In this document: positions 1 to 9,463 of the stretch, in pieces | How positions within the stretch are numbered: position 1 is the first letter of the stretch | Layout of the letters: each line of letters opens with the position of its first letter | Assembly: GCF_018122595.1 (NCBI RefSeq) | Contig: NZ_JAGRQH010000002.1 | Span: forward strand, 186,001-250,000 | DNA from: Neokomagataea anthophila | Lineage (GTDB): Bacteria; Pseudomonadota; Alphaproteobacteria; Acetobacterales; Acetobacteraceae | Length of the DNA: 64,000 bases | Direction of reading: 5' to 3' | The notes under the pieces: generated by a model | Seen by the model: the letters and a program-made list of their open reading frames with translations, nothing else | What the model was told of the DNA's origin: nothing | Database searches by the model: none | Translations under genes and position numbers: made by a program

Positions 1-2015
1 TCATGTCGCTCACCATCGCGACAGGCTTCGTCGTGGATGACGCCATTGTCGTCATTGAAAACATCGCACGTTACGTAGAAGAAGGCGAAGACCGCTACAC
101 AGCCGCCATCAAAGGCGCGGGGGAAATTGGCTTTACCATTATCTCCCTTACCGTCTCCCTCATTGCGGTGCTGATCCCTCTGCTCTTCATGCAAGACGTG
201 GTCGGGCGTTTGTTCCATGAATTCGCCATGACCTTGTCCATCACCATCGCCATCTCAGCCGTCGTCTCCATTACCCTCGTCCCGATGATGTGCGCCCGCA
301 TTCTCACAGACACACATGCACCCTCACAAAACAAAGGAATCTGGGGCCGCCTGTCTGACACCACAGAACGCGGGATCAACGCACTCATCCGCGGTTATGG
401 CCGCTGGCTGGATGTCGTCCTGCGCTTCCGTGGGCTGACCCTTCTAGCCACTTTGGGCACAATTATTCTTACGGCTGTTCTAGCCATCAACATCCCCAAA
501 GGCTTCTTCCCCACACAAGATACAGGCGTGGTACAAGGCATTTCCGTCATGCCTCAGACCATTTCCTTTGACGGCATGAAAGAACGTCAGGCAGAGCTTG
601 GCCGTGTCATCCTCACGGATCCAGACGTTGCCAGCATTTCATCATTCGTTGGTATCGATGGGCAGAACATGACGCTCAATGTCGGGCGTTTCCTCATCAA
701 CCTCAAACCACGCGAACAGCGCAGTTCCAGCTTGCAAACCATTCTTGACCGCCTGAGTGATAAAGGCCGCCAAGTCGCGGGTGCCCGCCTGTACACACAG
801 CCTATTCAAGATCTGTCTTTGGATACCTCCGTATCAGCGACACAGTACCAGTTCATTCTGGAAAACCCCGATTACGACACGTTCCAAATATGGGTCCCAA
901 AATTCATTGCAGCCCTCCAAAAGGAGCCTGCTCTTGCAGACGTCACGTCAGATCTGCAGGCCGAAGGCCTCACCGCTGAAGTCACGCTCGACCGTACAAC
1001 AGGCGCACGTTACTCCATCACACCACAAACGGTGGATAACCTGCTCTATGACAGCTACGGCCAACGCCAAATCAGCACGATCTACACGCAATCCAACCAA
1101 TATCGCGTGATCCTAGAGGCAGACCCTGCCCTCCAAACCGATATCAACTCCCTAAACCGTCTCTACCTCCCCGGTATTTCCTCAGAGGCGGGCGGCAGTA
1201 CCTCAGGCCCAACACGCGCACCAACCGCAGGTTTGGTGCCCCTCAATCAAGTGGTGACGGTCACACATAAGTTCATGCCGTTGCTCATCAGCCATTATGG
1301 ACAGTTCCCCTCCACAACCGTCTCATTCAACGTGGCCGCAGGACACTCCTTGGGCGAAGCAACCACGGCTATTGACCGCGTACGCGCTAACCTCAACCTG
1401 CCCCCAGCCTTCCAAACTGCCTTCCAAGGAACAGCTGCAGCTTTCCAAAACTCTCTAGGCAATGAAGTCTGGCTCGTTCTGGCGGCATTAGTCGCTGTCT
1501 ATATCGTGTTGGGTATTCTCTATGAGAGCTTCATCCACCCAATCACCATTCTCTCCACTCTGCCATCCGCTGCAATCGGCGCGTTGGTCGGGCTAGAACT
1601 CTTCGGCATGCCACTCGACGTCATGGGTATTATCGGCATCGTCCTGCTCATCGGTATCGTGAAGAAAAACGCCATCATGATGATCGACTTCGCACTCGAA
1701 GCCGAGCGCACCGACGGGAACTCCCCCCTTGAGGCCATCCGCCGCGCTGCCCTCTTGCGCTTCCGCCCCATCCTCATGACCACATTGGCCGCACTCTTTG
1801 GGGCCTTGCCCCTCATGTTCGGCAGTGGTGTCGGTTCTGAACTGCGCCAGCCGCTTGGCGTCACCATTGTGTGCGGCCTAATGCTCTCACAACTCCTGAC
1901 GCTGTTCACAACACCCGTCATTTACCTGTTCATGGATAAGATCGGCCGCCGCGTCAGCGCAGCCTTCACCAAAGAACAACACCATGACCGCCCATCGGCA
2001 CCGCATCAGGCATAA
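1..2015 (+). CDS. mdtB: RND multidrug efflux permease, MdtB-like (5' end outside window)
   Basis: Inner-membrane proton-driven RND pump subunit. The visible part starts inside the fourth transmembrane helix with the family motif TGFVVDDAIVVIENIARY, whose paired Asp residues carry protons. It then has the rest of the first membrane bundle, the second periplasmic porter/docking region, and the last helices with GIVLLIGIVKKNAIMMIDFA. About 670 residues remain of the usual 1030-1050, so the first third lies upstream of base 1; the ATG at base 3 is an internal Met, not the start. Its stop is 2 bp before a second RND gene, the tandem arrangement known for MdtB/MdtC heteromeric pumps. An adaptor (MdtA-like) gene would be expected upstream. 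The substrate cannot be read from sequence. Confidence 0.85.
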   Translation, partial: MSLTIATGFVVDDAIVVIENIARYVEEGEDRYTAAIKGAGEIGFTIISLTVSLIAVLIPLLFMQDVVGRLFHEFAMTLSITIAISAVVSITLVPMMCARILTDTHAPSQNKGIWGRLSDTTERGINALIRGYGRWLDVVLRFRGLTLLATLGTIILTAVLAINIPKGFFPTQDTGVVQGISVMPQTISFDGMKERQAELGRVILTDPDVASISSFVGIDGQNMTLNVGRFLINLKPREQRSSSLQTILDRLSDKGRQVAGARLYTQPIQDLSLDTSVSATQYQFILENPDYDTFQIWVPKFIAALQKEPALADVTSDLQAEGLTAEVTLDRTTGARYSITPQTVDNLLYDSYGQRQISTIYTQSNQYRVILEADPALQTDINSLNRLYLPGISSEAGGSTSGPTRAPTAGLVPLNQVVTVTHKFMPLLISHYGQFPSTTVSFNVAAGHSLGEATTAIDRVRANLNLPPAFQTAFQGTAAAFQNSLGNEVWLVLAALVAVYIVLGILYESFIHPITILSTLPSAAIGALVGLELFGMPLDVMGIIGIVLLIGIVKKNAIMMIDFALEAERTDGNSPLEAIRRAALLRFRPILMTTLAALFGALPLMFGSGVGSELRQPLGVTIVCGLMLSQLLTLFTTPVIYLFMDKIGRRVSAAFTKEQHHDRPSAPHQA

Positions 2016-2017
2016 TC

Positions 2018-5000
2018 GTGCGCTTTATCCACCTCTTCGTCTCTAGGCCAATCGGCACCACATTGCTGGCACTAGCCATCCTGATCGGGGGGGTATTGGG
2101 GTATCTCAACCTCCCAGTTGCCGACCTCCCGAATGTGGACTTCCCCGTCATTGTGGTGACCGCCTCTCAGCCCGGCGGTTCTCCTTCGGAGATCGCCAGC
2201 ACAGTGGCCGCACCACTCGAGCGTCATCTCGGTGCCATTTCTGGCGTTACCGAGATGACGTCTCAATCCATGGTGAACCAAACCCGCGTCACCCTCCAAT
2301 TTGATCTCTCGAGGGATATTAATGGTGCCGCACGTGATGTCGCATCAGCCTTGCAAGGCGCACGCCAAGACCTCCCCACCACACTACGCAGCAACCCCTC
2401 TTACAATAAAGCCAACTCCAACGGCCCACCCGTCATGGCCTTTGCCCTGACCTCCACCACACATACCCCCGAAGCCTTGTACGATTACGCTAGTAACGTG
2501 CTGGTCCAACAACTGAGCCAAGTAGATGGCGTCGGGGAAGTCGATATCCGCGGCAGTGCACTCCCCGCCGTCCGTGTGGACCTCAGCCCGTTTCAACTTT
2601 TTCACTACGGCATTGGCTTCGAAGATATTCGGGCGGCCCTTGCCTCAGCCAATGCCCACACGCCCAAAGGCTTCATTGACACACACGGGCAACGCCTCAC
2701 CATTGCCACCAATGACCAAGCGACCAAAGCGGCTGAATACCAAAACCTGATCGTCGCTTACCGCAACGCCTTGCCCGTACGCCTGTCCGATGTCTCAACC
2801 GTGACAGACAGCGTTGAAGACATCCGACAAGCAGGGTTTTTCAACGGCCAACGCGCTATTATTTGCACCGTCTTTGCTCAAGGCGGAGCAAACGTCATTC
2901 ACACCGTGGATAGTATTAACCAACGCTTGGCCGCCATCCGCGCTACCCTCCCCGGTGACACAGAACTCCATCCCGTCATTGACCGCTCCAAAACCATCCG
3001 CGCCTCCCTGAATGAAACGCAGCAAACCCTCATCATCGCGGTCATTCTTGTGATTGGCGTTGTCCTGCTCTTTCTTCGCAGCGCATCTGCCATTCTCATC
3101 CCCGCGATTGTCGTGCCAGTCTCTATTATCGGTACTTTCGGGGCCATGCTGCTACTGCATTACCAACTCGATAATATGTCGCTGATGGCCCTCACTATCG
3201 CCACTGGCTTTGTCGTGGACGATGCCATCGTCGTTCTAGAGAATATCGCGCGTTATATCGAAATGGGCCACTCACGCGTCAAAGCCGCCATACTAGGCGC
3301 CAGTGAAGTCGCCTTCACGGTTCTGTCCATCACAGTATCCTTAGTGGTTGTCTTTGCTCCCATTTTTCTAATGGAAGGCATTGCAGGCCGCCTCTTTCAT
3401 GAGTTTGCCATGACCATGGTGGTCACACTGGCCATCTCACTGATCCTCTCCCTCACCCTGACGCCCATGCTCAGCGCGCTTGTTCTCAAACAACACACGC
3501 ATGAGCAAAAATCTGGCCCGCTTGCCGCTATAGATCGCGCTTTAGAAACAATCCTCAACGCGATCACTGCGGGCTATGCCGCCTCTTTAGGCTGGTGCTT
3601 ACAACACCGCCGGCTCGTTGCCCTCTCTCTCCCTGCAACCATTATTCTCGCCTGTGCCTTGTTCATCCGCATGCCCAAAGGTTTCTTTCCCGCGGAAGAT
3701 ACCGGGCAAGTCATGGGCCGTGTCGTCGCAGATCAGTCCATTTCGTTCCACGCCCTGCAGGCCACCACCGCCCGCGCCATGCACAGCATCGCTTCTGACC
3801 CAGACGTCGCTGGTGTCATCGGCGGTGTCGGTGGCCGCTCTTCCAACTCTGCCAACGTCTTCATAGGGCTTAAACCCAAAGAAGACCGCTCAGATTCCAT
3901 CGCTGAAATGACAGCTCGCATCACGCAACATTTCGGCCACCATCCAGGTGCACAACTCCGCCTGATGTCCGCAGGTGGAGTACGCGTCGGCGCCCGCAGC
4001 GGTGACGGCGCGTATCAATACACCCTCAAATCAGCTGATGCCGAAGAGCTTTTCACTTGGACGCCCCGCATCACCGAAGCCCTATCCCACATCCCATCTA
4101 TCATGGATGTCTCCTCCGATGCCGAACAGGGCGGACAGGCCATTGCCCTCTCCCTCGCCCGTGATACAGAATCCCGTTACGGCATCACCCCCCAGCTGAT
4201 TTCCAACGCTCTCTATGATGCATTCGGCCAACGGGCTGCATCCATCATGTATAAGAATCTCAACCAATACCGCGTTGTCATGGGTGTCGCCCCAGAATAC
4301 ACCACCTCCCCCACCATGCTGAACCAAATGTGGGTCAGCATCTCAGGCGGCACCGCTGCTGGTGGCGTATCTTCCAACAATATCCGCGTCCGATACGGTG
4401 CTTCCACGACCCTCTCTCAGAGTGAGCGCTCTTACCTCAACTCACAGGCCAATGCCCTCGCCGGCGGGCGCAGCGCATCCTCCGGCGCTGCCGTAACCAC
4501 AAATGCGGAAACAATGGTTCCCCTCTCGGATGTTGCACGTCAGCGCCTGACCAATACTGCTCTTACCATCAACCATGACGGCCAGTCCGTTGCCGTCACC
4601 ATTTCCTTCAACCTCGCCCCCGGCGCAGCACTCGGTCCAACCGTCAGCGCGATACAAACCGCTATGACCAAACTCCACGTGCCACCCACCATCCAAGGTG
4701 GCTTCGCCGGAAATGCCGCCGCTTTTCAAAAATCCACCAGCGATGAACCTCTGCTCATCCTTGCTGCCTTAGCGGCTGTCTATATTGTGCTCGGCGTTCT
4801 GTATGAGAGCCTCATCCATCCCCTCACCATTCTCTCCACCCTGCCTTCAGCGGGTGTAGGCGCGCTCCTAGCCCTGCGCATCGCCGGAGAAGATTTCTCT
4901 CTCATGGCCATGATCGGCGTAATCCTTCTGATCGGTATCGTGAAGAAAAATGCCATCATGCTGATTGATTTCGCCTTAGCAGCACAACGCAAAGGCGCAA

Positions 5001-5302
5001 CCGCCTTGGAAGCCATTCATGAGGCCAGCCTCCTACGCTTCCGCCCCATCCTCATGACATCCCTCGCAGCCGCCCTCGGAGCACTGCCACTTATCCTCGG
5101 TAACGGCTATGGCAGCGAGCTCCGTCACCCACTTGGCATCGCCATTCTTGGGGGCCTCATGGTGAGCCAATTGCTCACCCTGTACACAACCCCCATTATT
5201 TTCCTCATTCTGGAGCGCTTCGGACAATGGGTAAAAACCCTACCACAGCGCATCCTCTCTCTTCTGCCTTTCGCTTCACACCGGGAGCATAAAACCCCAT
5301 GA
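2018..5302 (+). CDS. mdtC: RND multidrug efflux permease, MdtC-like
   Basis: Complete 1094-residue RND pump. The GTG start at 2018 gives MRFIHLFVSRPIGTTLLALA, the usual first cytoplasmic segment and TM1. Visible in order are the first porter region, TM4 with TGFVVDDAIVVLENIARY (proton-relay Asp pair), a second large periplasmic loop and TM10-12 with LLIGIVKKNAIMLIDFALAA. It follows the upstream MdtB-like gene by 2 bp and overlaps the next gene by 4 bp (ATGA), so all three are translationally coupled. The periplasmic insert near residues 760-830 is Ser/Gly/Ala-rich and longer than in typical MdtC. Family known for bile-salt and novobiocin-type substrates in enterics; the substrate here is unknown. 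Confidence 0.87.
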   Translation: MRFIHLFVSRPIGTTLLALAILIGGVLGYLNLPVADLPNVDFPVIVVTASQPGGSPSEIASTVAAPLERHLGAISGVTEMTSQSMVNQTRVTLQFDLSRDINGAARDVASALQGARQDLPTTLRSNPSYNKANSNGPPVMAFALTSTTHTPEALYDYASNVLVQQLSQVDGVGEVDIRGSALPAVRVDLSPFQLFHYGIGFEDIRAALASANAHTPKGFIDTHGQRLTIATNDQATKAAEYQNLIVAYRNALPVRLSDVSTVTDSVEDIRQAGFFNGQRAIICTVFAQGGANVIHTVDSINQRLAAIRATLPGDTELHPVIDRSKTIRASLNETQQTLIIAVILVIGVVLLFLRSASAILIPAIVVPVSIIGTFGAMLLLHYQLDNMSLMALTIATGFVVDDAIVVLENIARYIEMGHSRVKAAILGASEVAFTVLSITVSLVVVFAPIFLMEGIAGRLFHEFAMTMVVTLAISLILSLTLTPMLSALVLKQHTHEQKSGPLAAIDRALETILNAITAGYAASLGWCLQHRRLVALSLPATIILACALFIRMPKGFFPAEDTGQVMGRVVADQSISFHALQATTARAMHSIASDPDVAGVIGGVGGRSSNSANVFIGLKPKEDRSDSIAEMTARITQHFGHHPGAQLRLMSAGGVRVGARSGDGAYQYTLKSADAEELFTWTPRITEALSHIPSIMDVSSDAEQGGQAIALSLARDTESRYGITPQLISNALYDAFGQRAASIMYKNLNQYRVVMGVAPEYTTSPTMLNQMWVSISGGTAAGGVSSNNIRVRYGASTTLSQSERSYLNSQANALAGGRSASSGAAVTTNAETMVPLSDVARQRLTNTALTINHDGQSVAVTISFNLAPGAALGPTVSAIQTAMTKLHVPPTIQGGFAGNAAAFQKSTSDEPLLILAALAAVYIVLGVLYESLIHPLTILSTLPSAGVGALLALRIAGEDFSLMAMIGVILLIGIVKKNAIMLIDFALAAQRKGATALEAIHEASLLRFRPILMTSLAAALGALPLILGNGYGSELRHPLGIAILGGLMVSQLLTLYTTPIIFLILERFGQWVKTLPQRILSLLPFASHREHKTP

Positions 5303-6798
5303 CAACGTTCCGCCTCTCCTCTCTGCGCGCCCTCTTACTCGGCACTTTGGCGGTTCCCGCTCTCAGTGGCTGCATGGTTGGCCCTGATTACAAACGCCCC
5401 AAAGCGATTATCTCTTCCCAATTCAAAGAAAGCCCGCCACCTGCAGGCTGGGGCAAAACACAGCCTGACCTCGCCAAACTGCCCAAAGGCGATTGGTGGA
5501 CCATTTTCAATGACGCCACTTTGAACGAACTCGAAAACCGCGTTGCTACATCCAATCAAAGCTTAAAGGAATACGAAGCCCAATACCGTAAAGCCGCCAG
5601 TACGATTGATTCCGTACGCGCACAACTTTACCCTACCCTGAGCGGCTCCTTCAAATTCAACCGTAACGGCGCCAGTTCCGCCACCTCCAACACATGGAGC
5701 ACAGGCCCTTCCGCAAGTTGGACGATTGACGTCTGGGGACGCATCCGCCGCCAAGTGGAGCAGCAAGTCGCCGCCACACAAGCAGATGCTGCACTCGTTG
5801 CCGCAATGCGTCTGTCCTACCAGCTTCAACTCGCACAGGATTATTTTGACCTGCGCTATCAAGACAGCCTGATTGATCTCTACACCCGCAACGTCGCACT
5901 CTACACCCGCAACCTACAGATCGTACAAAACCAACTCGATGCTGGCGTTTCAGACCCAACCGCCGCCCTACAAGCACGCTACCAACTTCAATCCACACAG
6001 GCGAGCCTAGCTAACGCACATGTTGCGCGCGCCCAATACGAACACGCCATTGCCGTCCTAACAGGGCGCACACCTGCCGAAGTGACCATCCCCGCCGCAC
6101 CACTGCCCAATACGCTACCATCAGCACCCGTCGCCGTACCATCCACCTTGCTTGAACGCCGCCCTGACGTCGCTCAAGCCGAGCGTAACATGGAAGCCTA
6201 TAACGCTGAGATTGGTTACGAAATCGGCGCGTATTATCCAGAGATTTCGCTTTCCGCAAGCTACGGCTATAGCGGCAACCCGATCCAACAACTCATTCAA
6301 ACGGCAACACGCACATGGGGCCTAGGCGCTGCGGCCTCTGAAACCATCTTTAACGGTGGCGCTCGTTCTGCTGCGGTTCGTGGTGCCGAAGCAGACTACG
6401 ACAATGCGGTAGCCACCTATCGTCAAACCGTCCTTGCCGCCATGCAGGACACCGAAGACCAACTATCAAATCTGCACTACCTCGACCAACAACTCACGAT
6501 GCAAAATCAAGCCACAGCCACCGCACAAAGCGCCGTGCGTGTCGCAACCAATGAATATCTGGCTGGCACCCAAATCTACACCACCGTCATCACCTCAGAG
6601 CAAACGGCGCTACAGTACCAACAAACACAACTCAGTATTCGCCAACAGCAATTCCTCGCTGAAATCAAACTCCTGACAGACCTCGGTGGCGGCTGGAACT
6701 CGACGAGCGTACCGAGTAAAGATGGTCTCCAAACTGATAACCCCCTTCTGCCGTCTTTCATTCAAAAAGACACAAATGGTGCACGGCCCACTCCCTGA
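5299..6798 (+). CDS. Outer-membrane efflux lipoprotein, NodT/OprM family
   Basis: 499-residue TolC-like outer-membrane channel that would complete the tripartite pump with the two upstream RND subunits. An N-terminal lipoprotein signal is visible: a hydrophobic stretch then the lipobox LSGC at about residue 24, followed by MVGPDYKRP, the near-invariant NodT start. Two repeated outer-membrane-efflux domains follow, with the conserved ...LLERRPDVAQAERNMEAYNAEIG segment near residue 285. The ATG overlaps the stop of the RND gene. A strong Rho-independent terminator lies 23 bp after the stop, so this is the last gene of the operon. Confidence 0.88.
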   Translation: MTTFRLSSLRALLLGTLAVPALSGCMVGPDYKRPKAIISSQFKESPPPAGWGKTQPDLAKLPKGDWWTIFNDATLNELENRVATSNQSLKEYEAQYRKAASTIDSVRAQLYPTLSGSFKFNRNGASSATSNTWSTGPSASWTIDVWGRIRRQVEQQVAATQADAALVAAMRLSYQLQLAQDYFDLRYQDSLIDLYTRNVALYTRNLQIVQNQLDAGVSDPTAALQARYQLQSTQASLANAHVARAQYEHAIAVLTGRTPAEVTIPAAPLPNTLPSAPVAVPSTLLERRPDVAQAERNMEAYNAEIGYEIGAYYPEISLSASYGYSGNPIQQLIQTATRTWGLGAAASETIFNGGARSAAVRGAEADYDNAVATYRQTVLAAMQDTEDQLSNLHYLDQQLTMQNQATATAQSAVRVATNEYLAGTQIYTTVITSEQTALQYQQTQLSIRQQQFLAEIKLLTDLGGGWNSTSVPSKDGLQTDNPLLPSFIQKDTNGARPTP

Positions 6799-6817
6799 CC
6801 TGCACGGCAAATCACAT

Positions 6818-6850
6818 AAAAAAAGGCGACCTAACAAGGTCGCCTTTTTT
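6818..6850 (+). terminator. Rho-independent terminator of the mdtBC-like operon
   Basis: Ten-bp perfect stem AAAGGCGACC (6822-6831) / GGTCGCCTTT (6838-6847) with a TAACAA loop and a T run. The A run before the left arm also lets it act for the convergent minus-strand gene ending at 6871. Confidence 0.92.
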
Positions 6851-6870
6851 ATTGAGTGATGTTGGCCCAA

Positions 6871-7041
6871 TCAGAGCATGCTGATCCCAGCCAAGCCCAG
6901 CACAATGACCAAAATAGTCAGGACGATAAACACAACGAACAGAAACTTCGCAATACCTGCTGCTGCTTCCGAAATGCCCGTAAAGCCAAAGACACCCGCA
7001 ACAACAGAGATCAAGAAAAAGATGATCGCCCATTTGATCAT
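6871..7041 (-). CDS. DUF1328 (YtjA-family) small membrane protein
   Basis: A 56-residue protein below common length cut-offs. It begins [20 protein letters not shown] and ends [14 protein letters not shown], giving two hydrophobic helices joined by [13 protein letters not shown]. This layout and the GFTGI..AAAGIAK centre match the DUF1328/YtjA family of inner-membrane proteins, usually 50-60 residues. Function is not established; relatives are often near stress or envelope genes. The stop is 21 bp from the preceding operon's bidirectional terminator. The next gene upstream on the same strand also encodes a small membrane protein, 47 bp away. Confidence 0.85.
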   Translation of the reverse strand: MIKWAIIFFLISVVAGVFGFTGISEAAAGIAKFLFVVFIVLTILVIVLGLAGISML

Positions 7042-7088
7042 GACACATGCCCCTTCAGGAAAAGTTTAGTAGAGGCAGAACGCTAGGT

Positions 7089-7283
7089 TCATTCAGAAGT
7101 TTTACCGCGCTTAAACACAAAGCGACCAATCAAAGCGCCTAAACCAGCGGCAAGCAATATCCAAAGCCATGGCTGGTCAATTACTAAATCTTCCAACAAA
7201 TCCCGTGCAGCCTGAATACCACGACAGCACGAACGGGATTCAAGCTGCTTATCCTCTCCTGAAACACATGTCTCTAACGCCAT
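7089..7283 (-). CDS. Small ElaB/YqjD-like (DUF883 C-terminal) membrane protein
   Basis: 64 residues. The C-terminal half reads QPWLWILLAAGLGALIGRFV, a single Gly-rich helix followed by the basic tail KRGKTSE, which is the C-terminal signature of the ElaB/YqjD (DUF883) family of ribosome-associated inner-membrane proteins. The N-terminal amphipathic part is shorter than in ElaB (about 100 residues) and holds a Cys pair, so family membership rests on the C-terminus. Shine-Dalgarno GAGGAG lies about 9 nt before the ATG. It lies just downstream of the MFS gene terminator, so it probably has its own promoter. Confidence 0.65.
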   Translation of the reverse strand: MALETCVSGEDKQLESRSCCRGIQAARDLLEDLVIDQPWLWILLAAGLGALIGRFVFKRGKTSE

Positions 7284-7317
7284 AACCCACCTGCTCCTCT
7301 GTGACTGAACCGAGAGT

Positions 7318-7350
7318 ACAAAAAAAGGCGGCCCCGCAGGACCGCCTTCC
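7318..7350 (-). terminator. Rho-independent terminator of the MFS gene
   Basis: On the minus strand AAGGCGG ... CCGCCTT (plus coordinates 7325-7331 and 7342-7348) closes a 10-nt loop and is followed by seven T residues. It sits 28 bp beyond the MFS stop codon. Confidence 0.9.
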
Positions 7351-7377
7351 TTATACCATCAAAAGCGATGGGAAACG

Positions 7378-8688
7378 TTAGTGACCGACCACCGTCGTTT
7401 TTTCACCACGTGCTTCCATCTCTTCCGTGTAGCGACGTGCTTCCGGAGAAATCGTCAGTGCCATCGTACCCACTGCGGACAGCAGATAAATGCCAGCGAA
7501 CGTCCAGATCACATAGCTCATGCCTGGGCCGAACACGGCACCGCACAGAGAAACAATCGCCGGACCGACCCAGGTAGATGCACCAGCACCCAAGCCCAAG
7601 ATGGACAAAGCAGCCGCTTTCTCACGCGGGCAAATCTGCGGCATCAAACCAGAAAGTGGTACGAAAGCCGCAACCGCAGCACCATACAGAACACCAGCCG
7701 CAGCCACTGCCCAGAAATTACCCGGGAACCAGATCGGCGTATAATAGAACAGCGGGATAGAGACAAAGCCACCAACACCGCCGAACACAGCAACCATGAA
7801 ACGATGGCCCAAGCGGTCCGCAAGCATCCCTGAAACAAGGTTAAAGAGGATATTGCTCAGGAAGATGATGGACAGAATGTCCAACCACTGCCCCAATGAG
7901 AAGTGCAGATGATCCACAAAGAAGGACGGCATCACAGCCAAAAACGCATACTCAGAAGACGTATCGATTACACGGACGATACCCGCGATCAACGTCTTCG
8001 GCTCACGCCACATAATGCTCAACGAGCCAAAGAAAATTTCTTTGGTTGAGACATGCTCAGGCAGCAAACGCTTCTTACCCGTCGGCTCATGCGTAAACAA
8101 CAACGCAATCAAACCACCAAGAATCACCAGCCCCAAAGAGCACCAGAACGTGTTCAGCTCACCAATCGCAGGAATAGTGTAACGCGCAAACTGAGAACCC
8201 AATGTCGGCAAACCTGCCGAGAATGAGAACCAGAACCAACCCGCAGCTGAGCCCAGCATAGGTGCAGGCGTTGCTGCTGCAATCCACACCAAGAAACCAT
8301 AGGCAAACAGCGGATACGCAAAGCCACGCAATGTATAAAATAGCAGGATCATCGGACCATTATTAGGACCAAGACCGAAGGTCAAAAACGCAACCTCCAG
8401 AACAGACCACAGGACCAGACCAATCCACATCACCTTTTTCGGCCCCATCAGATCAGAGAGTGGCCCAGAGAACCACGCTGCAATCATCACGGTCACACCA
8501 TAGAAGGTGAACAATTCATTCACAAAATTTTGCGAATGCCCATTATGCAGCATGAACGTGTCGAGGTAACCAGCCTCAACACCATCGCCGACCATGAACA
8601 AAAGCTGACCGACAAAAGCCCAGAACAGTGCCGGTGGAATTCCTAGGATCTCCGCAAGACCTCGTCTTTTCGCGGTAGATTCGGACAT
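7378..8688 (-). CDS. MFS transporter, RbtT/DalT/CsbX (polyol) type
   Basis: 436-residue major facilitator protein with about twelve hydrophobic helices. The N-terminal GDGVEAGYLDTFML, the loop motif SDLMGPKKVMWIG (MFS motif A region) and LRGFAYPLFAYGFLVWI agree with the ribitol/D-arabinitol transporter group (RbtT, DalT, CsbX). Import of a pentitol or related polyol would suit an acetic acid bacterium, but no catabolic gene is adjacent, so the substrate is inference. The ATG has GGAGAG about 5 nt upstream. The gene is monocistronic, with a terminator behind and a 270-bp non-coding region in front that carries an inverted repeat. Confidence 0.78.
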   Translation of the reverse strand: MSESTAKRRGLAEILGIPPALFWAFVGQLLFMVGDGVEAGYLDTFMLHNGHSQNFVNELFTFYGVTVMIAAWFSGPLSDLMGPKKVMWIGLVLWSVLEVAFLTFGLGPNNGPMILLFYTLRGFAYPLFAYGFLVWIAAATPAPMLGSAAGWFWFSFSAGLPTLGSQFARYTIPAIGELNTFWCSLGLVILGGLIALLFTHEPTGKKRLLPEHVSTKEIFFGSLSIMWREPKTLIAGIVRVIDTSSEYAFLAVMPSFFVDHLHFSLGQWLDILSIIFLSNILFNLVSGMLADRLGHRFMVAVFGGVGGFVSIPLFYYTPIWFPGNFWAVAAAGVLYGAAVAAFVPLSGLMPQICPREKAAALSILGLGAGASTWVGPAIVSLCGAVFGPGMSYVIWTFAGIYLLSAVGTMALTISPEARRYTEEMEARGEKTTVVGH

Positions 8689-8960
8689 TAATGCTCTCCA
8701 GACAAAAGGCGCGTCATGATTCTACCTTCGACCTCATTGCCGAAAAAGAATTGAAAGCGACGCGTCGTTGCAGGCTCTACGAGAGTGCTCGAGCCTATTC
8801 AGGATAATGATACAGAAAAAGCGGAAACCCGAAGGGTCTCTCAAACCGACCTTAAAATAAGGCTTCACAACGAAAAAAACGTTTAAGTTCTCTAAAATGA
8901 GAACATTTTCTGCACCTGTTGCCGTAAAGATACAAAATTTTACCACGAAAGTGAAGCAAA
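8689..8960. promoter_or_regulatory. Non-coding region upstream of the MFS gene
   Basis: About 270 bp without a credible gene between the MFS start and the terminator behind rplQ. It must hold the MFS promoter, but no close match to a -35/-10 pair stands out. It contains a perfect inverted repeat GTTCTC-N6-GAGAAC at 8887-8904, about 200 bp before the MFS start, and an adjacent AACGTTT element. Confidence 0.45.
8887..8904. repeat. Inverted repeat GTTCTC-N6-GAGAAC, operator candidate
   Basis: Two perfect 6-bp arms separated by TAAAAT in the region before the MFS gene. The size and spacing suit a dimeric helix-turn-helix repressor. It is not the alphaproteobacterial LexA box, which is a direct GTTC repeat. 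No regulator gene adjoins it. Confidence 0.4.
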
Positions 8961-8995
8961 AAAAAAGCCGGAGCACCTAAATGCCCCGGCTTTCT
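8958..8995 (-). terminator. Rho-independent terminator after rplQ
   Basis: Minus-strand stem AAAGCCGG / CCGGCTTT (plus coordinates 8986-8993 and 8964-8971) followed by nine T residues, 22 bp past the rplQ stop. It closes the whole ribosomal super-cluster. Confidence 0.92.
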
Positions 8996-9016
8996 CTCTT
9001 TTGCTATCTGCAAAGA

Positions 9017-9436
9017 TTAAGCAGCGTCAACCTGCTCAACTTCTGGCTTCGGACCACTGTCCTTGCCCTTTGCATCAACATCACGATCGACCAGCTCGAT
9101 CACAGCCATGTCAGCGTTATCACCATAACGCATGCCAGCCTTCAGAACGCGGGTGTAACCACCTGCACGTGCCTTGTAGCGTTCTGCCACTGCACTGAAG
9201 AGCTTGCTGACAACTGCGTCATCACGCAATTGAGCAAAAGCTTGACGACGAGCATGCAGGTCACCACGCTTACCAAGCGTAATCAACTTTTCTGCAACCG
9301 GGCGAAGTTCCTTCGCCTTTGGCAGAGTTGTGGTGATCTGCTCATGCTTGATGAGCGCTACCGCCATGTTACGGAACATGGCAGCGCGATGAGACGAGGT
9401 GACGTTGAGCTTACGCCCGCTCACTCCATGACGCAT
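9017..9436 (-). CDS. rplQ: 50S ribosomal protein L17
   Basis: 139 residues. [17 protein letters not shown], then [19 protein letters not shown] and the C-terminal [27 protein letters not shown] are diagnostic for bL17, which lines the peptide-exit side of the large subunit. An acidic/basic tail after about residue 120 is a common alphaproteobacterial extension. It is the last gene of the alpha operon, 27 bp after rpoA, and is followed by a terminator. Confidence 0.97.
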   Translation of the reverse strand: MRHGVSGRKLNVTSSHRAAMFRNMAVALIKHEQITTTLPKAKELRPVAEKLITLGKRGDLHARRQAFAQLRDDAVVSKLFSAVAERYKARAGGYTRVLKAGMRYGDNADMAVIELVDRDVDAKGKDSGPKPEVEQVDAA

Positions 9437-9463
9437 TGCTAGTTTTCCTTACCTTAGAAGTTC

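Noticed and set aside
6812-7048. Minus-strand Cys-rich frame overlapping the DUF1328 gene
   Set aside because: The frame shifted from it encodes a recognised DUF1328 protein with a proper start, and this one runs into the terminator.
8887-8904. LexA (SOS) box
   Set aside because: Alphaproteobacterial LexA boxes are direct GTTC repeats; this is an inverted repeat with a different spacing.
8734-8976. 80-codon minus-strand frame between the MFS gene and rplQ
   Set aside because: It overlaps the rplQ terminator, is low complexity and has no ribosome site.
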